Made by a program: the position numbers and the translations under genes
Part shown: one piece after another, positions 5,440 through 5,886 of the stretch
Layout: every line of letters begins with the position of its first letter
How positions within the stretch are numbered: position 1 is the first letter of the stretch
The notes under the pieces: generated by a model
What the model was told of the DNA's origin: nothing
What the model saw: only the letters and a program-made list of their open reading frames with translations
The model's database searches: none
From: Clostridium sp. UBA2485
GTDB lineage: Bacteria; Bacillota; Clostridia; Clostridiales; Clostridiaceae
Assembly: GCF_002341865.1 (NCBI RefSeq)
Contig: NZ_DDOV01000017.1
Span: 1-5,886, forward strand
Direction of reading: 5' to 3'
Length of the DNA stretch: 5,886 nt

Positions 5440-5541
5440 TATTTTCTCTCCTTTTGTTTAAAAGTTTATATTAAATTAACAAAAAATTTAAAATATAATA
5501 ATTAGTCAAAAGTTCTGAAGATATTTCATGTTAATAAAAAT
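5440..5541 (-). other. Leader region of the threonine ammonia-lyase gene
   Basis: Between the upstream hairpin and the GTG lie about 100 very A+T-rich bases with the ribosome binding site at 5448-5453. A good -35 (TTGACT, complement of 5504-5509) is present, but no acceptable -10 stands 16-18 bases after it. A perfect TATAAT on the minus strand (complement of 5582-5587) lies at the edge of the hairpin with no good -35. The promoter therefore cannot be fixed from sequence. I see no T-box: there is no AGGGTGGNACCGCG-like antiterminator. Confidence 0.4.
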
Positions 5542-5585
5542 TAATTTTCTATAGATAATAATAAATAAGTATCTATAGAAAATTA
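5536..5585 (-). terminator. Perfect 16-bp hairpin followed by a T-run, upstream of the threonine ammonia-lyase gene
   Basis: Arms 5542-5557 (taattttctatagata) and 5570-5585 are perfect inverted copies around a 12-base loop. On the minus strand the stem is followed by A and TTTTT (complement of 5536-5540), as in an intrinsic terminator. Only two pairs are G-C, so strength is uncertain. It lies about 100 bp before the lyase start. It may end a transcript arriving from the right, act as an attenuator in the lyase leader, or be a protein-binding palindrome (each arm contains the self-complementary TCTATAGA or its edge). Confidence 0.45.
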
Positions 5586-5724
5586 TAATTTAACATAGTA
5601 GAAAACATATAAGAATATGCTATAGTATTTTTTCAATATATTTAATATATAGATGGACGAAGTTTAATGTTAATGTATATATTAATGCAAATTCTTTTTT
5701 TGCTGTTTTAATTAGAACTGTTAA

Positions 5725-5745
5725 ATTCACAATGCACAATTGCAG
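5725..5745 (+). repeat. Heptamer repeat patch 1 (three degenerate units)
   Basis: Three consecutive 7-base units read ATTCACA, ATGCACA, ATTGCAG. They resemble the units of the second patch at 5864-5886 in length, order of A/T and C/A blocks, and orientation. Short heptamer-periodic stretches of the ATTGACA type are, from memory, scattered between genes in clostridial genomes; their function is not known to me. Confidence 0.45.
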
Positions 5746-5863
5746 ATATTAAATACATTAGCTAATACTTTAATTTTATTATTTATCTCCATTATTCTAG
5801 TTAAGCAAATACATATTATTCCGAACTATACTACACCTTAGAGGAACCCTTATACATTTGAGA

Positions 5864-5886
5864 GTTGACGATTGACAATTGAGAAT
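5864..5886 (+). repeat. Heptamer repeat patch 2 (three units, cut by window edge)
   Basis: Units GTTGACG, ATTGACA, ATTGAGA and the beginning of a fourth (AT) run to the last base of the window, so the array may continue. It has the same orientation as the patch about 140 bp to the left. The TTGACA contained in it also matches a -35 hexamer, but no -10 can be judged because the sequence ends. Confidence 0.55.

Larger units (their letters stand above)
5586..5886. other. Gene-free stretch at the right edge
   Basis: No reading frame with a plausible start and ribosome binding site is visible on either strand. The stretch is A+T-rich, with a short hairpin (catat-aaga-atatg, 5606-5619), a weak minus-strand promoter-like TTGAAA at 5631-5636 and two patches of a heptamer repeat. 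The last 65 bases (about 5821-5886) are noticeably less A+T-rich than their surroundings, which suggests the edge of a repeat element or another unit continuing beyond the window. Confidence 0.4.

Noticed and set aside
5440..5700. Possible T-box or other amino-acid riboswitch ahead of the threonine ammonia-lyase gene
   Set aside because: No T-box core sequence or specifier-loop architecture can be read; only one long A+T-rich hairpin is present.
1..5886. CRISPR array, insertion sequence, toxin-antitoxin or defence genes
   Set aside because: No regularly spaced repeats, transposase motifs or such gene families are visible; the recognised genes are conserved housekeeping genes.

Overview
The window is very A+T-rich by eye. 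It carries a compact, one-directional (minus strand) block of housekeeping genes in a Clostridium-type order, so it most likely comes from the chromosome of a low-G+C, spore-forming Firmicute of the genus Clostridium or a close relative. Two things support this: a near-textbook sporulation sigma factor SigH sitting next to tuf, and the mrnC - thyX - rlmB - yacP - sigH order, in which thyX sits among genes that in Bacillus subtilis run mrnC (yazC) - rlmB (yacO) - rae1 (yacP) - sigH. I cannot name the species.

Layout in the direction of transcription (right to left). Positions 5886-5440 hold no gene; they contain two patches of a heptamer repeat (consensus near ATTGACA) and a perfect 16-bp hairpin in the leader of the next gene. 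Positions 5439-4219 encode a single-ACT-domain threonine ammonia-lyase, followed by a 16-bp hairpin terminator. Positions 4088-3716 are a gene-free A+T-rich gap that ends with the promoter of the next operon. Then come mrnC (Mini-ribonuclease III), thyX (flavin-dependent thymidylate synthase, overlapping mrnC by 17 bp), rlmB (23S rRNA Gm2251 methyltransferase), yacP/rae1 (NYN/PIN-like ribosome-associated nuclease) and sigH, which also has its own sigma-A-type promoter in the 56-bp gap before it. A fully consensus promoter (TTGACA-17-TATAAT) begins five bases after the sigH stop and drives a tRNA-Thr(GGT) gene and then tuf (elongation factor Tu), of which only the first 17 codons are in the window.

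Functionally most of the block serves the ribosome: MrnC matures 23S rRNA ends, RlmB methylates 23S rRNA, YacP/Rae1 cuts mRNA in the ribosomal A site, and tRNA-Thr and EF-Tu feed elongation. ThyX (dTMP synthesis) and SigH (entry into stationary phase and sporulation) are embedded in it. The threonine ammonia-lyase is a separate unit with its own terminator.

I found no convincing undescribed system. The points most worth a second look are the rlmB/yacP junction (same reading frame, one TAG apart, with a TTG start lacking a Shine-Dalgarno), the hairpin in the threonine ammonia-lyase leader, the heptamer repeats at the right edge, and the hairpin plus promoter-like sequence on the plus strand of the 3746-4088 gap.
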